Position numbers and translations under genes: made by a program
The notes under the pieces: generated by a model
Seen by the model: the letters and a program-made list of their open reading frames with translations, nothing else
Told to the model about the DNA's origin: nothing
Database searches by the model: none
Source of the DNA: Trachythela sp. YZ-2020
Taxonomy: Eukaryota > Cnidaria > Anthozoa > Malacalcyonacea > Clavulariidae
NCBI GenBank assembly: GCA_016169945.1
Contig: JADLSH010000395.1
Span: 5,670,001-5,734,000, forward strand
DNA length: 64,000 nucleotides
Direction: 5' to 3'
Shown: positions 10,881 to 23,514 of the stretch, piece by piece
How the letters are laid out: the number at the start of each line of letters is the position of its first letter
How positions within the stretch are numbered: position 1 is the stretch's first letter

Positions 10881-13800
10881 TAAATGTACGGTATAATGTA
10901 TTTGATATTTTACCAACAAGGATTTGAAGTTTGTTTGTAAAAAAATACATAAACTTTCTTTTATTTTATTTTACTTGGTTGAAAGGGTCTACTTTATAAG
11001 GGTTGAAAATCCACATCTGTAATTCCATACTGTTTTATCAATATTTGATGTTCTGAAGAGGTTGTATATGTAGTATGAAGCCATGATTCTCTCAGGAATC
11101 CTGAGGACTGGTTTTATATATATACATAAAGCTATATATAGTGCTACTACTGTATCTTTAAAGTAGAGATTAGGATAACATAGAAGTAGGGTTTTGTGTT
11201 CTGTAACTACCAATTTATGTATAGGCTAGGGGTGCCGGAAGAAGTTCAGGGCGCTGTTGGACACAATTTCTACCCAGCTTTTTGAAGAACTAGGATTGTA
11301 GTCCTGAAATGTTTTGTGCCAGTGTATTAAATAAAGCAAGCCTGGCAAGACCTAGTAACTGACCCAGGCCAAATCAGATGACCCCCCCCCCCAGTCTCGC
11401 ACCAATGCACTTTGGTTCAACCAGTTCCCACTGAATGCTCGCCAGGGATGTGAACACTGTGTAGTCTTCTGGCCCGACTATCACCTTGGAATTTCTTGCA
11501 AAAGTTTAATTCTTTTATAGTTCAGGAACAAACTTCGACACTTCAAGCAAAAGGCCTTTTAGTCTGTCCAACAAAGGGTCTGTGCTCAAAACGTGGAAGT
11601 TTGTTCCTATTTTGTATCATACATTTGTTGTATCATACATTTGTTGTATCATACATTCAAGCCTGCAAATAGGATAGGTTTTTCAATAAATAAGTAAATA
11701 ACACTTAGATATGCAACAATCTTGAACCTTTGTTCACCCTTTATGCATCATCCCTATGAGTGAAAGGTATCACCGTATCAGGTGTGAATGCCCCCAGTGC
11801 ACCAAAAGTCCCGGTGTCCGTGGCCTACAATATTTTTTGAATAACCTATATTTATTCTTTTATTTCAGAACTTTATCCAACAATGATGCAGTCCACAGTG
11901 GTGTTTTTTATTTAATTTCTTCTTGCCAAAGTATCTTTGAAGCTTAATAAACAATTCTTAAAATCAATAACAAAACTTTAAGGTTAACATATATTAAAGA
12001 GTTTGACACCGCGCGTAGGGGACTGAAAATGAAACATTTTTAGAGGACTTTCACTTTAAATAATTAAACTTTGAAGACCGTAAAAGAACAAGATTTTCGA
12101 GTTTTGAAGCGTTAAGTGTCTCTTTTACATACTTGCTATTGCCGTATTTGGATGCAGTATAGTTGATTATATTTGCAAATGCGTATAGTAGGTCATTGAT
12201 CATAAATCTTAAAAAGTATTTTAGTATAAATTCAAATATATCTATGTTATAGAATAAGAAACAACATATTAAATCTCAAAAACTTCATTTAAAATGACAA
12301 AGGCGAAGTATGAAAATACCGTTCCTTGGTGACGTTCATAAAACAGTTGAAGTTTTATGAAAATTTCGAAACGTTTTGTGAGATGTCTGAAGACTAAGGT
12401 TAAATTTTACAGTTAAAGAAAGCTAAAAGAGTACATAATAACATGCCTACTTTATATAGTTAGGCAGTTGATAATTTTACAGTTAAAAGTACAAATCTAC
12501 CACTATTTTGCCATATTGCACAAAAAATAAAAGAAATAATGAAATATACGCAGTGTGCCCTTTTTTTTTTGAGAGGTGATACCAAACCAAGAGGCAAAAA
12601 ATTACTAAATCTGACTAAAAATTACTAAAACCATAATTGCAATTATTACTCCGCCCCCCCCCCCCCCCCCCCCCCATAAAAAAGATACAATATTTCTGGG
12701 TTAAGTTATTCTCATATGGGCTGGATGAAGGTTTATTTTGAAGACCCTAGCTTTCGAAATAGCACTCTTTTCACAAATTGTGTGAGAATGAAAATGTGGG
12801 AGTTTACAATCTGGTGTTAAATATAGTGAAATATCTCCATATGAATTGAACGTTATTGGAAAACAGGAGTAAATATTCCCTAGCAAATTTCAAAAACATT
12901 ACTATAGTAATTACCAAAAATTTCTAATTACTAAAAAGTGCTTTAAAATTGCGAAAAATTACCAAAAGTAATTTAAATTAACACTGAATATACGGTCGGT
13001 TGCGTGTTACCATGGTTACAGTCACAGATTAAGTATTACATACAGATATGAAACTCGAGGCAAAACGCTGATTGTTTTGTGTCACAAGCGTTTCGTCACA
13101 CGTCATTTCCACGCGCCACGCGAAGTGTTCCGGGCAAGTGCTGGCAAGTGTAGTGCTGAAATTTAATCAGGAAAGTATAGGGAAGAAAACACAGTTCGAA
13201 AGGTGAAAAATGCTTTTTTAAAGGAAATGGCGCTTTTTATCGTCAATTTCAGACAAAAATTGTCAACAATAACAATGAGTCATCTCTTTTTTCTATTTAA
13301 GAAGTACAGTCGTGCTTATGTACAGCTATTATTTATTGTTGAAAGTATCCTGAGTTTATATTTTTTACTTGTGTCGACCATATTTTTCTATTTGACATTT
13401 CAAACCTGTTCATAATTATAATGTCCCTTCAAGGCTATACAGTATATTTTCCCAGATAAGTTGTTTTACTTGTGATCTGTGCCTATTTAAAGAGGCACTC
13501 TCCTTGTCCTCCCCTTGCACCTCGCCTCTTCCTTGTCCTTTAGTCCCCTTTTCTGTTGTGTTCTTTTCTCCACTTTTTCCTCTTCCCCAACCTTTACCTC
13601 TCCCTCTAGTCTGCCTTTTCTCGCTTCCTTCACTATCATCCGTCCTCTCGATCTCTGTCTTGCACAGAAAAATCAGAATCCTTAAACAACAAGAGAGAAT
13701 ATGAGCAAAGGGCCAAATTTTCCAATGGTATACAAGTTAATTTATTAGGCAGAACTTTGTGATATCCAAGCTAGAAGTATATTGTTGAAGACCTGCTGAC

Positions 13801-14160
13801 ACTTCTGCCCGCTGATGAGCTGATCAAGCAGAAGTTATTTAAAAACTCATTAACCGCACTAATATAAAGTATTATCAACTATCGTGAAGTGAAATTATAA
13901 AATCATTAATACGTCTCGTACCAAATTCACGTATGTGCTTTATAGAAATTATAATATCATAGCAAATATAGTCCTTCGTGTAAGGCCCGTCCTATTGAAG
14001 AAAACTTAATGCAAGATCGGTAGACATGAATTTGACATGAAAGGTTTGTCTTGCACTCGAGTTTACATATTATGTAAATGAATTGTAAAGCACAAAGAAA
14101 GTCCTGCCTGTTTTATATTCATGCGCCAAATTTTCATTAACAGAGGAAAAAATGTAAAAA
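10881..14160. other. Non-coding stretch with low-complexity tracts
   Basis: I see no supported gene. It holds a run of about 22 C at 12654-12675 and several ATTACTAAA-like repeats at 12590-12640 and 12900-12975. Two segments, about 11290-11330 and 11570-11600, weakly resemble the Penelope terminal motif (AAAGGGTCTGTGCTCAAAACGT). They may be old Penelope ends. Confidence 0.5.
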
Positions 14161-14167
14161 TTCTTAC

Positions 14168-14400
14168 CGTATTGTCGCTATCGCTTTCTTGGGCCCTTCT
14201 GTTGTTCATACAAGTAGAACCACAGTCTTCGCCATGACAAAACGTATTCAAGCTTCGGCACGAAGCGTTTCTTTTAAACAACGGCCGCGGCATTTGCATA
14301 CAGTTAAATTATCTACATTAGGCAATGCCGCGGCTTGTTCTGTCTGCTTTACTTCTAATTCTTCAAGCGTCAAGAACCCCTCGCTTGCGTCGTCGGCCAT
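14168..14400 (-). pseudogene. Possible 5' exon of a Cys-rich protein (frameshifted)
   Basis: An ATG at 14400-14398 opens MADDASEGFLTLEELEVKQT. It continues to CKCRGRCLK, and after a one-base shift near 14270 to NASCRSLNTFCHGEDCGSTC. The exon would end at 14168 before GTAAGAA, a good 5' splice site. The closely spaced C-x-C and C-x3-C pattern resembles CXC-type zinc-binding motifs, but I cannot name the family. An NRF1-type palindrome about 100 bp upstream supports a promoter. No further exon was found. It may be a host first exon or a transposon exon. Confidence 0.4.
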
Positions 14401-14501
14401 GACAGATTGACAGTGAAATTTGATCTTGCGAAATGTTGTGTAATGCCAATACTTCATGTTATAGAATTATATGGTTCAAAACAAAAACGTAAACAAACTC
14501 C

Positions 14502-14511
14502 GCGCATGCGC
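14502..14511. promoter_or_regulatory. NRF1-type promoter palindrome
   Basis: GCGCATGCGC followed by AG, about 100 bp upstream of the ATG of the minus-strand Cys-rich exon. NRF1 sites of this form are common in TATA-less animal promoters. Confidence 0.45.
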
Positions 14512-14697
14512 AGAACGGACTGTAGACCATCTTTAACTAACTTTCAGTTCCAGCTTTGAAATTAGCAATTTACCATAACTATATTATATATACTATATAA
14601 TATATCTCAAATATATATATTGACGTAAAATTTCTAATTCAGTACAAATGTGCAATACAAATAGCTTGAGACTGTATTGAAGTGCTTAACTGCAGTT

Positions 14698-14884
14698 AGT
14701 AAAATTACATAGGTGATTATTGAAAATTCTCAACGCTGATTGGTTGCGCTGCCTATACCTCGGATTAAACGCAATAATCACCTAAAGCGTTTTTAAGCCG
14801 CTTTTATCGTAAATATTCAATTAAAATATTTTTGAAATGTGCATTTTTTATTTGTTTCCAAATAATCACCTATGTAATTTTACT
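14698..14884. mobile_element. Short MITE-like element with 24-bp TIRs
   Basis: AGTAAAATTACATAGGTGAT at the left is exactly mirrored at 14861-14884. The 187-bp unit has no coding capacity. It directly abuts another foldback. Confidence 0.75.
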
Positions 14885-14886
14885 AA

Positions 14887-14991
14887 AACAATTATTCGCC
14901 TCAGGCTCAGTGAATATCGGTGAATAGAAACCTCGACTTCGTCTCGGTTTTTACTCACCGATATTCACCTCGCCTTCGGCGAATAATTGTT
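14887..14991. repeat. 105-bp foldback element
   Basis: The ends AACAATTATTCGCC and GGCGAATAATTGTT, and inner GTGAATATCGGTGA and TCACCGATATTCAC, form a nearly complete hairpin. It begins 2 bp after the preceding MITE. Confidence 0.8.
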
Positions 14992-17400
14992 AATTAGTTA
15001 ATAGTCTGATGATGTCGCCTGTATTAATGTGAGAATCGTTATTATAATTTTGATGCATTGCCATTGCACAAATAGTTTTTACTGGACGTCTAGTTAAAGC
15101 ATCGATTGATTAATCATTCATATACCTGGCTCCTTTGCGCGCTTTTACGCATAGAAAAAATCTTTCTTGCCACGGCCGGCTTACAGATATGGTTTTACAA
15201 TGTCTATGCATCTAATTGTGTTATAAACAAAAGTCATACGTTTAATGGATGGTTGTCATATTATATTTATACATCAATGTCAGTTTTTCCAGTTAATAAA
15301 TGCAATCATGAAACCATCATACTGTAGTAAAACCAATTGCTTTCGTCCCGACAAGCAGAATAATACTGCCTGGTTGTACATGAGTACGTTATTCACAAGT
15401 CAATGTCGCCAATGAATATATATATATACTATTAATAATTCACAGTGCAACAAGTACCAATACGCAACAGTAATATTAATCCCCTAGCCTGTCATATTGA
15501 GTTGAAATATGCGTTTTTAAATTTGTGTATTTTGTAACCAATTAATGTGGCATTGTAGATGTTTGGGGACATACGTTTCTGGCAACCCTTTTTGCTTAAT
15601 CTGAATTAAAGCCGAAAAAAGGTACATGCCGGCAAAATACAACGTTTCTTATTTTTCAACAAATTTGGGATTAAAGACATGCGGAATTTCTTCCAGGGCA
15701 GCGATTCATCCAGGCTGTTCATCTATGGAAATGTGGGAACATACAACTCGGTCTGATTAAGTTTATATTGTAAATATTGTATATACACTAAATGCGAAAA
15801 ACCAGGTATTGTTAACTGTTCACAAACATACCGAGATAGGTCATGCTGAAAGATTTGAAAAGGCGCTGAAAATATGTTGCGGGCCCTGGCTCGAATGTAT
15901 ATTAAACTCTCGTAACCTTGATGATTTAATTCAATCATTCAAGCTGTTTAATTCGCCAGCAGCCCTGGGCTGAAATTTCAGTTTGGCCTGAAGTCACTTG
16001 TGTAAGCAGCACCTTACGTCATAAATTACTAACCTGGACCGGGTATAAAAAGGCAATAAACCAAAGGTACGGCAAAGATAAGGACGACGCCAACATTCAC
16101 CAAAGTAACCATCTCAAAACTGTATTAAAAGGCAATGCTCTACACACTGACTGTTGACACCGAAGTCTTGCGTGATCACAATGTATTTTCCTTTCATAAA
16201 CGAAACAATTGGCCTTACCACTAATATGTTCATATTCTTTTCTCTTTTCTTTGATCTAATGCGACAACATTATAATTAGCAGCAGGTATTTCTTAATTAA
16301 TATCTCGAACGTTAGTAGAGTGGCAAGAAGAAGAAAGGAGCGCCTTCGCTCGAAACGTCGAAGTTCTTATTGTATCACCGCCGAATCTTCATTTCGTGTG
16401 ACGTTGAATAAACTACCTTTCTGTAGAGAAAGGACGGCCATGCACTATTCTCACTAATTCTAATGACTATTGTTGTTGATAAAAAACACAAACCTGAGGC
16501 TGAGTGGTTGGGTTTGACAATGAATTTGAAACAAAGCTGTTTTGATGTTAGCATAATATATGCAAATAATGTATATTTCAATTCTATAGATTTACACCCC
16601 CTCCCCCGGACCACCCACTGGGATTTGCACTTTGTTTCTCTAAGTGTACAATTCCCTGGGGCTGGGGTGGAAGTGCCTCGATTCTTATATATACCAATCA
16701 AATATCACAAGTATAAGCTGCATTATTTACTATTTTATGTATTTTAACCCCCTTTCCCCTTACAATGTTGGTTAGCTAAGTTGAATAAACGACAGATTGT
16801 TTCCTCTTCAATCGACAAGCTATTATGTGCAACTGAATTTTATATAATGTACTACCAACATTGTTCAGGGGGATAGGGGATTTTGTATATTTTTAGTGAT
16901 TTTCACGTGTTTCATTAACTTTTTGCCAGGATTGTCTGAAAACGACTCTAATAAAAATATTGGTTCCCTGGCACTTAACCACAATTACAACACGGGTTTT
17001 GAAACATAGTTTGATGGAATATTTACTTCAGCTTTGAAATTAAGTAAATTTATTTTTGGTTACCATGGAAACCATTACATGTAAAATAGATAGGTAGTTT
17101 CACATAATTACAATGTTCCTGCTATATAGAGTGACCAAAATGTGTGAAATGTGCATCATGCACGGCATCTATTTTTTAATAAATTTTTGTGCTGTAATCG
17201 CGCAGCGCAATGATCATCTAGTCCAAACTCATTTCTATTTGCGGCAGCTGATTTTAAATTCAAGGTGGAGCGGTAACTGGTATATCGTGTTTCGATAGCG
17301 CGATTAGTAGATCACTAGAGAACACTGATTTAAGGCAGGAAAAAGCGCTATTTTGTATCTTTTTTGTTGCACACATAAAAAATTTTCAAAAATAAGGAGG
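14992..17400. other. Non-coding stretch
   Basis: No credible gene. A TATA box (GGGTATAAAAAGGC) occurs at about 16040. A Penelope-type terminal motif lies at 16328-16370. Some C-rich frames near 16600 have no recognisable domain. Confidence 0.5.
16328..16370 (+). repeat. Second Penelope-terminal-like motif (degenerate hammerhead)
   Basis: GGAGCGCCTTCGCTCGAAAC then GTCGAAG matches the hammerhead-like motif at 3499-3530 from stem II onward. Stem II (GAGCG/CGCTC) is stronger here, but CTGACGA has decayed to AAGAAGA. It is probably the tail of another Penelope copy whose body is lost. Confidence 0.45.
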
Positions 17401-17404
17401 GTGA

Positions 17405-17632
17405 CGGTTGACATACGGTTGACACAAACGGTTGACAAGACGATCATAAGATTTTAACATGAATTTTGCAACGGTACGGTTGACGGTTGACACCTAATCT
17501 AAAAAAATATTTCTATTTGGTTTTTCTATTATTGTAAACCGTCAATTGTTGTTCATTCGACGATTTAGGTTATTTAGGCTAAGAAGTAGTGTCAACTGCT
17601 ACTGCCAACCGTCTGTCAACCGTGTGTCAACA
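17405..17632. repeat. Cluster of CGGTTGAC motifs in inverted arrangement
   Basis: CGGTTGAC occurs at 17405, 17416, 17429, 17477 and 17484. The complement-type GTCAACCG appears at 17615, with close variants at 17604 and 17624. The two groups face each other across about 110 bp. This resembles subterminal transposase-binding repeats or a protein-binding array. No coding sequence is present. Confidence 0.65.
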
Positions 17633-17689
17633 GTTGGTTATATTTTATGAAAACGTTCAAAGACATTTATACCATTTATGTGGTTATAA

Positions 17690-20330
17690 CATTTTTCGAA
17701 AGGATCGCCTGTATCGTCGTGGTGGTGGGCGTTTGTGTCTATCTATCAGAGCAGATCCCTGCTAAACGTCGAACTGACCTTGAAAGTCGAACTGAACTGG
17801 ACCTCCCTCAGGAATTGCAGTATGTGTTGTTTACCACCCACCTGGATTGTCCGAACATGAATATTACCTCTTAAATGAATATTTGACCACTAGCACCGAT
17901 ATCCTACGCAACATATATCCCAATTGCGGACTAGTTTTCCTAGGTGACTTCAATGATTTCGAGACATCAAACATTTTATCAAGACATAACTTAAAGCAAT
18001 TGGTCCATGTTCCCACGAGAGGCTCGACTATTCTTGATCTCATAATTACCAACCTATCAAATCTTTATGAAACCCCCCAAGTTTTAGCCCCACTTGGATC
18101 TTCTGATCATAATATTGTCACATTGATCCCTTGTTTAATGAAGTCAAATTCCAGATTGCACCCCAAGTCTACCAAATGCCTGGTACAGTACGTCGATACC
18201 CTCGATCTAGCATTGACGCCTTTGGGAGGTGGGCTTCAACCCATGACTGGTTCAGCGAGCTTGGTCCTACTGCCACAGTGGACGATTTAACAACATCGTT
18301 TACATCACACAATGTGCAAGCATCCGATCATATATTCCCTCCTAAGTTAGTAAAATGCCATCATTCTGATAAACCATGGGTAACACCATACGAGATCGTC
18401 AGAAAGCATTCCATAGTCGGAACATCCCTCTTGGCAATCACTGAGACGCAAGGTCCAACACGAAATAGCGGAAAGGAAAAAAGTCATTCTATAAAAACAA
18501 AGTCCAGCACCTAAGGAATACTGACAGTCGTAGATGGTGGAAAATGGTAAATAAAATGTCTGGTAAACCTGAGAAAACAAAATCGTTCTCCTTAGAACGT
18601 AATGGGGAAATTTTGAACGATGATCAACTAGCAAATGCCCTTAATGAATTTTACGCGTTTCTGTTCGCGCTGATTATTCCACATTTGATGCAAATTCACT
18701 GCCTGTTCCTCCCTCGTCTAATGATGACGTCTAACCGTCATCTTGGTCCAATCTTCTGAAAAAATTCGAAAACCAACCTCATAAAGCAACAGGCAACTGA
18801 TAACGTACTGGTCGAATCTTAAAGGATTTCGCTTACGTTTGCCATGAACCATCAATAACATATTTAGCATCTCTCTCTCTCTCTTCTCCCGTCAATCTGA
18901 AGAATCTGGAAATAATCCAATATCATTTCAATCCCGACAAAGGTACAGGAGTGAAGGAGAAGGAAGACCAGACCAACCATTTTGTAAGTGCTGAAGACTT
19001 TGTTGTGTTTGTAAGATGGCCAATTGAAGATATCAAGGACTGACCCTCCCACCCTGGTTTGGCTGTTTGGGATGGATGTCCCCTATGCCTTGCTTGATAT
19101 GCCTCCTCTCTCTGACTGGTGCTCCAATGGTAAGCACATTCGCATTAGCTTTTTAGATTTCTCCAAGGCGTTTGACCGCATTGGTTATAATGTTCTTATT
19201 GAAAAACTGTAGAGACTTCGGTCTCTAATACCCTGGATTGTCAACTTCCTCTGTGACCGAAGACAACGTGTTAAAATTGGCGAATCAATTTCAAGCTGAT
19301 TCCCTTGGACCGACATTGTTCCTCGTTATGGTTAACGACTTGAGAGTAAACTCTCCAGATACGAGAATGTGGAAATTTGTTGATGATGTTTCAACTTCTG
19401 AAAACCTTACTTTGAACAATCCTTCTGTTACTCAATCGACTCTTGATTCTATCAATTTATGGTCATCGCTAACAATTGGATGAAACTGAATGCCAAAAAG
19501 TGTAAAGAGCTCCGAGTCTGCTACCTTAAAGAATCTCCGCAGTTATCACCATTGACAATCGATGGACATGTGCTAGAAACGGTACAATCCCACAAAGTGT
19601 TAGGATTAATCGTTCAAAACAACCTAAAATGGGATGAGCAAATTCGTGCAATCGTCACTAAAGCATCCAAACGGTTATACATTCTTCGGGTACTATATAT
19701 GCTGCGGAGGAGTCCCTCCTGCTGACCTAACCAATATATATTATGCGCTCATTCGTTCTATCTTAGAATACTGTTGCGAGATGTGGAATAACGCAATACC
19801 TCGCTACCTGTCCGACGAACTGGAAAGAGTACAAAGGCGTGCTATGCGCATTATCCTTCCCGGCCACTCATATAAGAAAGCCCTTCAATTAGCTAACTGT
19901 ACAAGACTAAGCGACAGACGAAACGAAATTTGCATAAAGACCTTACAGAAGATTGCTAAAGGTGGCCCCTTGCAGAACATGTGACGCAGTCCAGAGCTTG
20001 CGCTCATCAATATTAAATTAGGACTTTAAATAATCTGTCGCTGTATAAGTGCAGAACTGAACGTTTTAAAAACAGCTTCTTTCCAAGCACAATTGCAAAA
20101 CTGAATACTATGAAATAGCTGATAGAACCGTATCTTAAATGAAATAATTTGATAATTTTTATCATATAATAACAATTACTGTAATTCTTATATCTTTTTA
20201 GCTTGGCCATTATAACTTTGTAAATATATATTACTTAAATTTGATTTTGTAAACACATTGTAATTCATTTTTATGCGATAATGTGTCATTAAACACCAAA
20301 TAATAATAATAATAACAATAATAATAATAA
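17690..20330 (+). mobile_element. LINE-B, decayed non-LTR retrotransposon
   Basis: On the plus strand: endonuclease remnants at 17700-18110 (VVVGVCVYLS, LVFLGDFND, PTRGSTILDLIITN, SSDHNIVTL), then linker sequence, RT pieces at 19140-19480 (FLDFSKAFDR, GPTLFLVMVNDL, FVDDVS in place of FADD) and a C-terminal domain at 19480-19985 (RRAMRIILPG). Many stops, shifts and deletions interrupt it. A (TAA)n-type tail at about 20302-20332 marks the 3' end. The family resembles LINE-A in motif style. It is an old inactive copy. Confidence 0.75.
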
Positions 20331-20768
20331 TTTATATATGTTAAACGTGAGAAAATTATATAATTATAATTATAGTGGATAATGTATGTAAAGGATTTTT
20401 AACTCTTCAACCAATTATGTCACAGAAATGATAGGTATTTCTAATAGAATAATATAAACACAATAGTCAATACATAAATTTAATTGCTAGGCTTTTTCTT
20501 AAATTTATATTTTCAGACTGTAGGTATGAGGTGATTTTTAATATGAAAATGTCAAAAAATACCCATGTACTAGCTGTTGTCGATTTTATCCAAATAGTGT
20601 TGAGAATATAAACGGGAATGATTTTAACACTTCAATCTTATATATATATATATATAAGTGAACTTCATCTAAGTAAAAGAACGAATAATGCAGGATATTT
20701 ATGCAGTATTTTCCTGATTCAAATGAGATTGATATAGGCTATAGCAGGTCAGGTCAAGTCAATCTGAC

Positions 20769-21080
20769 CACAGCAGGCCCAGGCATATACGTTTTGTGCA
20801 GTATTTGTAAATTGTTAAGCATTAAACTACGCAACAACTGACTAAAAACACGTTATATTAGTTCAATTCCAAACCCGCCGCCGCTTCGGGGACATTCTGA
20901 ACTCGTGGCAGTGGCGGGAAACGTGGAATTGAACTAATAAAATGTTAGACTGAACACACCAGGTATTTTATGTATTTTTATTCAGTTTTTGTGTAGTTTG
21001 ATGCTTATTTCACAACATATATCCCATACTGCATACAATTTACATACACAGCACAAAGCGTATGCCTGGGCCCCCTGTGA
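20769..21080. repeat. Nested imperfect inverted repeats
   Basis: The outer arms 20769-20829 and about 20993-21080 share GGCCCAGGCATA and AAATTGT-type blocks in opposite orientation. Inside them a second pair, 20858-20879 (TTAGTTCAATTCCAAA) and 20912-20936, forms another hairpin. A foldback inserted in an older foldback would explain it. No coding sequence is present. Confidence 0.6.
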
Positions 21081-21230
21081 TGCCAGTGTGGGAGTATCAG
21101 CGAGTACGAAGTGGCATTATAACTACAAATGAAACCTGCCAACGTTCAGGGAAGTGAGAGAACTATAAAAAATACTAAGACATTATTTATATAAATTTAC
21201 TTGCCTGATTCGGCTGTTTGATATATTGAT

Positions 21231-21428
21231 TTGCGGTTAATGCTCAGCAACTGGACTCTGTAGCTCAGCTTAGCTCGCTTGGTTAGAGCGCTGCACCGGA
21301 ATCGCAGGGGCACGGATTCGATTCCTGCCAGAGGAACTAAAATTGCATTTTTCGCAACTGCTCCTCGGGTTAGGTCTAAAAATGTATATAACTTTCGTTC
21401 GAGTATTCCATCTACAAAACACCTTCTA
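21231..21428 (+). repeat. tRNA-derived SINE, copy 1
   Basis: TCTGTAGCTCAG, then TTGGTTAGAGCGCTGCAC (box A with a 10-bp insertion) and GGATTCGATTCC (box B) form a tRNA-like head. It is followed by a non-tRNA body (TTTTTCGCAACTGCTCC, GGTCTAAAA). The same 5' lead (TTGCGGTTAA) and body recur at 23515, so this is a dispersed SINE and not a tRNA gene. The anticodon arm has no proper stem. Confidence 0.75.
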
Positions 21429-21649
21429 CTAAAATTTTCCACTCCAGTCGTATCCAAATGTAAGGAGGATGGAACTAATGTGTTCGTTACCGGATATGGT
21501 CGAAGTTGAAAACAGCCTTAACTGCATGCAGCGCTCACTCTCCTCCACAGAGGCTTGCCTGCGAGCTTTAAAAAAAATATTTAGTCGTCTTACACGGAGT
21601 TTCGTGAAGCGTGGGGTGAGCCATAATAAAAATAAAAATGTACTAATAA

Positions 21650-21760
21650 AAATTATAATAATAATTATAATAATAATAAATTATAATAATAATAATACAA
21701 TAATATAATAATAATATAATAATGAATACTTTATTGATATAACTTTTTCTTAGATATATA
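21650..21760 (-). repeat. AT-rich microsatellite, possible LINE 3' tail on minus strand
   Basis: A long (TAA)n/(ATA)n tract ends next to GAATACTTTATTGATATAAC. Read on minus, this is AATAAAGTATTC followed by (ATT)n, the same arrangement as the ends of LINE-A, -G, -J and -K. It may be a 3' remnant of a very short LINE insertion. Confidence 0.45.
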
Positions 21761-21944
21761 CAATTGTAAATCTCACTTCTAGAGGTCACTTACATTTGAC
21801 TATACTTAAATCACATAAGGCTATATATATATTATTAATATTTAAAGGAAATACGGATAATCTAAATATTCATTAGTTCAGGATTAGTCCATTCTTTATT
21901 TCTACAGCAAAAAATATAATACGAAATTCGGATGGCTATGGATA

Positions 21945-22908
21945 TCAGAGTTCAAATTATCCGAAATACGTAGAACAGTATGCAACCTCGATGAAAGAAG
22001 CGTACGAAATTGTTAATAGAAGAACCAGACAACAGCTTCATACAAGGGGGAAGAGAGACCGGAAGAAAGTACACAGTTCGACCCTCAAGCCCGGAGACAG
22101 AGTTCTCGTAAGAAATTTAAGCGAACGCGGTGGACCGGGGAAATTACGAACTGATTGGGAGGACAAAGTTCATGTTGTATTGGAACAGAAAGGCAAAGAC
22201 ATGCCAGTATACAAAGTGAAAAGCGAATCGACAGAGGGAAAAGTACGAGTGCTTCACCGAAATCTTCTCCTGCCTTGTCACTTCTTGGAAGACCAACCGG
22301 CACGGGCGATAAACAGTAATGAAAATAGGAATGTCAGAAACCGAAGAAAGAAAGATGCTCAGACATCCAACGGTAATGACAATATTATTAACAGTGCTCA
22401 AGAAAGCGAAACGGATGAAGATGACTACTTGAATTTCGTCGTGCAACGTACATAACCTATCGTAGAGCCTAATGCGGAAGTTACGGCCGAAGAAATTCCT
22501 GCGGAAGAAGATTCTGATCCAGAAAACCTGTCTACATACGAAGAGGTGAACTACGACGTTGATAGCGTAGACGAAACTGAAGTAAACGACGACGCCGAGG
22601 TCGTAAACGACGACACCGAGGTCGTAAACGACGACACCGAGGTCGTAAATCAGCCTGCGGCAAACGACGAAGAGAATTTCGAGCCTGGTCAAGAACGACG
22701 TACACAGCGTATTAGACAACCTCCGGCACGATTTGGATACAACGAACCCGGTAATCCAGCACTATTCTGCAATACAGTGAACGCTAATACAGAACCAAGT
22801 CTAATACCTGGTATGGTACCCTATCCAACCCCTGTTCCCCCCTATCCAATCCCTGTTCCCCCCTATCCAATTCCTGTTCCCCCTTATCCAACTCTTGTTC
22901 CAGAATAG
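21945..22908 (+). pseudogene. Ty3/Gypsy integrase C-terminus and acidic/Pro-rich tail
   Basis: The frame reads NYPKYVEQYATSMKEAYEI, then LKPGDRVLVRNLSERGGPGK and KVRVLHRNLLLPC. This is the standard C-terminal segment of Gypsy integrases. An in-frame TAA at about 22453 interrupts it. The same frame then continues with an acidic tail, three 21-bp repeats encoding EVVNDDT (about 22581-22650) and four or more 24-bp repeats encoding PYPIPVP (about 22815-22905). Protease, RT, RNase H and the integrase catalytic core are missing. About 170-550 bp downstream could hold the 3' LTR, but no partner LTR is visible. Confidence 0.75.
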
Positions 22909-23514
22909 TTACCCCCACCAAGGCACCAATCATTCCCCCTTATCCAACCCTTGTTCCAGAATGGTTACTCCCACCAGTCATCTATCCACCAATTCCGTGG
23001 CAAATGTTTTATTCCATTTACCATCTACCGACGGCGTTTTATCCCGGACATTTGATGATGCAGTAACATTTAACTTTTATTGAATTAGTCGTTAGAGATA
23101 TAATTTGGTATCACTACCATAACCGAAAGCTACAACAGTAGCTTCATCATGTTTAGACACATTCGAACAGTTAACTCGAAATGACATTACTACAATGGCA
23201 GCGTGCGTTGAACCGTGAAGAAAAGAGAACTGACTGATAAGAATAACTGGGTCTGATCAACCCACTATTTGTATTGGAACATCAGTTATACGAGAACGAG
23301 TATTCGAACGAGTGATATTTAGGAGATAGAACTCCATTTATAGAGCAGAACACTTTTGACCCATGAGTCTCTGCGAGATTTTTATATAGTTTTTGAGTTT
23401 ACGAAGAAAGTGTTTTAGTATAAAGAAATATAGTGTTTAAAACGATTTTATATAAAGCGTATTGATCAATGATTTAACCCAGAGTAACACCCGCATCCAT
23501 ATATATACATGAAC

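Noticed and set aside
16375..16747. Overlapping frames of about 100 residues on both strands
   Set aside because: No domain and no splice or promoter support. Probably chance frames downstream of a Penelope tail.
21253..21335. tRNA gene at 21253
   Set aside because: Box A and box B are present but there is no proper anticodon stem, box A has a 10-bp insertion, and the body continues as in the copy at 23515. It is a SINE.
22900..23500. 3' LTR of the Gypsy element
   Set aside because: It may be here, but without a second copy in the window neither boundary can be set.
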